Positions 23,093-26,143 of a stretch of DNA of 26,143 nt are shown here, piece by piece (position 1 is the first letter of the stretch; every line of letters starts with the position of its first letter). Both the position numbers and the translations under genes were made by a program. This stretch comes from Desulfovibrio sp. UBA2564. Its GTDB lineage: Bacteria > Desulfobacterota > Desulfovibrionia > Desulfovibrionales > Desulfovibrionaceae. The notes below the pieces were generated by a model. That model saw only the letters and a list, made by a program, of their open reading frames with translations, searched no databases and was not told the origin of the DNA. The stretch lies in the NCBI GenBank assembly GCA_002340305.1, contig DDLU01000226.1, positions 1 through 26,143 of the forward strand, in the 5' to 3' direction.

Positions 23093-23854
23093 TCAGAAAT
23101 TAAGGCTTACTGAAACACCCTTATCCTGCTTGCTTATGACGGGCTTAAGCCTGACAGGCACATCTTTTCCATCAAGATATACGACCAAGCGCACTTTATC
23201 CGCATGTTCACCAAGCACGATTTTTTGCACCGGACAATCTTTTATGTGATACAAGGATTTGGCTTTATTTTTCCATTTTCCATGGAGGTCAACAACCAGC
23301 CTGCGGGGCTTATTCAGATTGAACCAGCTGACTTTTCCGGCAGCTACGGAAAGGCCGATCTGAACGGAAGCCTTACTTTTATCGCATGCAACGGAAACGT
23401 CACGCAGCACACCTTTGGCTGCTGCGGACTTCTTCAACTGCAACTTTGCTGCTCCGTTCTTTGATTGTTGCGGCTTGGCTGGAGAGACTTTAGGAGCAGG
23501 GATCGGTTTCTCAGCAACAACATGCCGCTCTTCCTTGTTCTCCCGTATTTCCGACTCATCCTGTACGACCGGGGAGGCTTGTCGGCTATCAGTCTTATTC
23601 CCAGTACTGATGTCAGCTTCATTCAATTCTTCAGAAATTTCAGAAGTGCCGGACTCGGAAGATTCAAGTGGAAGCACCAGATTGCTGACCGCGCGGCGTA
23701 CAACCGGGCCTTCACCGTTCTGGACAATAGCTTCTTTCTCTTTCTCGGCGAGGAAATCATCATAATAGCCCATGTGGTAAAGGCCGACATTAATCCCTAC
23801 CACCAACAAAATTATCAGCAAAAGGACTGTAAAAGGCCGAAACTTACTCTTCAT
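23093..23854 (-). CDS. Membrane-anchored AMIN-domain protein
   Basis: The 253-residue protein has one N-terminal transmembrane helix (about 8-27), a long polar linker rich in Glu, Ser, Pro and Lys (about 35-147), and a C-terminal AMIN-like domain (about 148-253, with WFNLNKPRRLVVDLHGKW and KVRLVVYLDG). AMIN domains are beta-sandwiches found in envelope proteins such as AmiC and secretin PilQ, where they bind peptidoglycan or direct localisation. Here no amidase or secretin domain is attached, so it may be a localisation or adaptor factor in the periplasm (inference). The ribosome-binding site (GCGGG about nine bases upstream) is weak. It appears monocistronic, with its own terminator. Confidence 0.8.
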   Translation of the reverse strand: MKSKFRPFTVLLLIILLVVGINVGLYHMGYYDDFLAEKEKEAIVQNGEGPVVRRAVSNLVLPLESSESGTSEISEELNEADISTGNKTDSRQASPVVQDESEIRENKEERHVVAEKPIPAPKVSPAKPQQSKNGAAKLQLKKSAAAKGVLRDVSVACDKSKASVQIGLSVAAGKVSWFNLNKPRRLVVDLHGKWKNKAKSLYHIKDCPVQKIVLGEHADKVRLVVYLDGKDVPVRLKPVISKQDKGVSVSLNF

Positions 23855-24047
23855 TATTGTTAACCCGCTTTGTTATCATTTCAGGATCGACAATATATGG
23901 AAAATTTCACCCAAAAGCAAAAGTAAGCTTACTGCGCAGAATCTCTAGGTTGAACGAACTTAAAACTCTAAACATAGACCTACGTGCAAACAGACTCGCT
24001 GCTAATCGCTACAGCCTGCCATAACGCATCTTTTTCTCTAGACTAAA

Positions 24048-24081
24048 TCAACCGCTTATTCCGTAAAAAATAAGCGGTTGA
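24048..24081 (-). terminator. Possible terminator of glgP
   Basis: A perfect 13-bp stem (24048-24060 with 24069-24081) and an 8-nt loop lie 27 nt past the glgP stop. The tail on the minus strand is only TTTAG, so termination efficiency is uncertain. The remaining bases to 23855 hold no gene I can see; they must contain the promoter of the AMIN gene. Confidence 0.5.
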
Positions 24082-24108
24082 ACTAAAACAGCGTTAAACC
24101 GGTTAGAA

Positions 24109-26143
24109 TTACTTATCCAACGTCATAGGCCGTATACCCCAGATATTACGGGCATAATCCGTTATGGTGCGATCACTGGAGAAATATCCCGATCCGGCGG
24201 TATTGAGAATTGAACTGCGCAGCCAACTCCTGCGATCCAGCCACAACTCTTCAACCCGGTCTTGCGCATCCATATACGCACGGTAATCGGCCAGAACCAT
24301 ATACTGGTCTCCACCATCAAACAAGGCATTCAGGATCGGCTGGAACAACTCCCGGTCTCCCTCGGAAAAAGTACCGTCACCAATGTAATGCAGGGCCTCA
24401 GCCAGCTCGTTATCATTGGAAGCTATCTCCGAAGGATTGTAACCGTTATGATAACGCGCCTGTACCTCTTCGGCATCCATACCGAAGATAAACATGTGCT
24501 CGCGCCCGACCTCTTCCATGATTTCGATATTTGCCCCATCAAGAGTTCCGATGGTCAGGGCACCGTTCAAGGCAAACTTCATATTACCAGTCCCCGAAGC
24601 CTCGGTCCCTGCAAGGGATATCTGCTCGGAAAGATCAGTGGCCGGAATTATCCTTTCAGCCTGTGAAACACGATAGTTAGGCATAAAGACAATACGTAAT
24701 TTATGGTTAACCGCAGAATCGGAGTTAACCACTGCGCCTACGGAATTAATCAAGCGGATAATGCGTTTAGCCAAAAAATATCCGGGAGCGGCTTTACCGG
24801 CAAAAATTTTCAGTCGCGGAACAGCCACGCTGTTGGGGTCTTTCTTCAAACGGCAGTAGAGCGTCACTGCGTGGAGCACATTGAGCAACTGGCGTTTATA
24901 CTCATGAATACGTTTAACATGCACATCATACATCCAGTCCTCAGGCAGGTAGAGCCCGTATTCATTGCGGGCGTAATCCACCAAACGCTTTTTTTCCTTA
25001 AGTTTGCACTCGTACCAACTATCCTGAAACTCCGGATCATCTGCAAAAGGCTCAAGCTTACGCAACTGCTCAAGGTCGGTAATCCACTCATCGCCGATCT
25101 TTTCTGATATTAATTCTGAAAGCGGCTGGTTGCATTGGAGCAGCCATCTGCGCGGAGTAATTCCGTTCGTCACTGAGGTAAAATGACCGGGGAACATTTC
25201 AACGAAATCCTGAAAGATACTCTTCCTGATCAATTCACCATGCAATGCGGAAACACCATTAACGATAAAGCTACCGACAACAGCTAACCATGCCATGCGG
25301 ACCTGCGGATACTCACCGTCCTCGATTATGGACATGCGTTTCAAACGATCCTCATCACCGGGAAAACGGCTCTTCACATCTTCCATGAAACGACGGTTGA
25401 TCTCAAAAATGATTGAAACATGACGCGGCAGGACTTTGCGCATCATATCCAAAGGCCATGTTTCCAGTGCTTCCGGCATGACCGTGTGGTTGGTGTAAGC
25501 AAAAGTTCTGCGGCAAATTCGCCAAGCCTGATCCCAATTGAGCATATGTTCATCAATCAGGATACGCATCAACTCGGGGATAGCGATAGCAGGATGGGTT
25601 TCATTAAGCTGGACAACTGCGCGGTTAGGCAACTCTGAAAAATCAAGCTTCAGTTTCTTGAAACGGCGCATCATATCCTGAATTGTTGCCGAAACGAAGA
25701 AATACTGCTGCACCAACCGCAACTCACGCCCTTCACTAAGCCGGTCATTAGGATAAAGAACCTTTGAAATAGTCTGGGAACGGACGGCATCCTCCATGGA
25801 ACGAATGTAATCTCCGCTATTAAAAAGATCGAAATTGAACCTTCTGGCCGGCTGGGCCTCCCAAAGCCTCATATTGATAACATTACCGTTCTTGTAGCCG
25901 GGGATGAGCATATCCACTGGCACAGCCATGACTTTCGCGCTGTCGGCCCAACGATGGCGCACGGACCCATCTTCATGGGTATACTGCTCTTCCCGCCCAT
26001 AAAGGCGGACAGTGAACATAAAACCTTTGCGGTTGAACTCCCAAGGATTACCGCTATGCAACCAATCGTCCGGGGCCTCAACCTGCTCGCCGTCTTCTAT
26101 AGCCTGTTTAAAAATTCCGTATTCATATCTTATTCCGTACCCG
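24109..26143 (-). CDS. glgP: Glycogen/alpha-glucan phosphorylase, 5' end missing at window edge
   Basis: This pyridoxal-phosphate enzyme releases glucose 1-phosphate from storage glucan. The frame is open to the window edge, beginning GYGIRYEYGIFKQ, a hallmark stretch of the family; about 677 residues are visible and roughly 130-150 N-terminal residues lie outside. Any start within the window, such as the TTG at 26061, is an artefact of truncation. Visible landmarks are the NETHPAIAIPELMR segment, NHTVMPEALE, VTNGITPRRWL, the KRIHEYKRQLLN motif and the PLP-binding lysine in GTGNMKFALNG (codon 24577-24579). The C-terminus is complete (TAA). It is followed by a hairpin and then the AMIN gene. 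Confidence 0.96.
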   Translation of the reverse strand, partial: GYGIRYEYGIFKQAIEDGEQVEAPDDWLHSGNPWEFNRKGFMFTVRLYGREEQYTHEDGSVRHRWADSAKVMAVPVDMLIPGYKNGNVINMRLWEAQPARRFNFDLFNSGDYIRSMEDAVRSQTISKVLYPNDRLSEGRELRLVQQYFFVSATIQDMMRRFKKLKLDFSELPNRAVVQLNETHPAIAIPELMRILIDEHMLNWDQAWRICRRTFAYTNHTVMPEALETWPLDMMRKVLPRHVSIIFEINRRFMEDVKSRFPGDEDRLKRMSIIEDGEYPQVRMAWLAVVGSFIVNGVSALHGELIRKSIFQDFVEMFPGHFTSVTNGITPRRWLLQCNQPLSELISEKIGDEWITDLEQLRKLEPFADDPEFQDSWYECKLKEKKRLVDYARNEYGLYLPEDWMYDVHVKRIHEYKRQLLNVLHAVTLYCRLKKDPNSVAVPRLKIFAGKAAPGYFLAKRIIRLINSVGAVVNSDSAVNHKLRIVFMPNYRVSQAERIIPATDLSEQISLAGTEASGTGNMKFALNGALTIGTLDGANIEIMEEVGREHMFIFGMDAEEVQARYHNGYNPSEIASNDNELAEALHYIGDGTFSEGDRELFQPILNALFDGGDQYMVLADYRAYMDAQDRVEELWLDRRSWLRSSILNTAGSGYFSSDRTITDYARNIWGIRPMTLDK

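Noticed and set aside
1..26143. CRISPR array, tRNA genes, insertion sequences or prophage
   Set aside because: No regularly spaced repeats, cloverleaf-like stretches, transposase or phage genes were recognised on either strand.

Overview
The window reads as a chromosomal segment of a Gram-negative, Desulfovibrio-like deltaproteobacterium. This is inferred from gene content, moderate GC, the many sigma-54/PAS/TPR signalling proteins, and a RNase Z-like protein of a type I associate with that group. No 16S rRNA or other decisive marker is present. I see no tRNA, rRNA, CRISPR array, insertion sequence or prophage gene. Almost all of the sequence is explained by about twenty genes, mostly on the minus strand.

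Layout. (1) 1-1760: a polar amino-acid ABC importer pair, ATPase then periplasmic binding protein, with no permease in the window. (2) 1760-3710: a gene-free AT-rich stretch with several short palindromes, then a sigma-54-dependent activator whose receiver domain lacks the phospho-acceptor Asp. (3) 3790-5764: serS, an AT-rich inverted-repeat region, and a small four-helix membrane protein. (4) 5780-6976: two plus-strand housekeeping enzymes, a CinA C-terminal/PncC-type amidase and ThpR. (5) 7000-9361: two envelope quality-control proteases, a two-PDZ HtrA/Deg protease and HtpX. (6) 9415-15570: an orphan Cache/PAS/PAS histidine kinase divergent from a 1180-residue acidic protein with an N-terminal FecR domain and a long RTX repeat region, a probable type I secretion substrate. 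(7) 15579-20850: a tightly packed minus-strand run rpsA, sppA, metallo-beta-lactamase-fold gene, pseudo-receiver/TPR protein, and two tiny membrane/coiled-coil proteins. (8) 20851-21337: a structured intergenic region. (9) 21335-22987: pstB-phoU with a Pho-box-like site. (10) 23034-23854: a membrane-anchored AMIN-domain protein. (11) 24048-26143: the 3' three-quarters or so of a glycogen phosphorylase gene, cut by the window edge.

Points most worth a second look. The metallo-beta-lactamase gene is intact from start to stop except for one in-frame TAG just ahead of its HxHxDH motif; ORF-based annotation would return only its C-terminal part. The 200 bp between phoU and rpsA hold an 11-bp perfect long-range inverted repeat enclosing a long hairpin, plus a second terminator. 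The FecR-RTX protein is an unusual domain pairing. Two regulators carry degenerate receivers (Asp to Thr, Asp to Glu). Two small coiled-coil membrane proteins end the rpsA operon. I did not find a clear multi-gene defence or other wholly new system.
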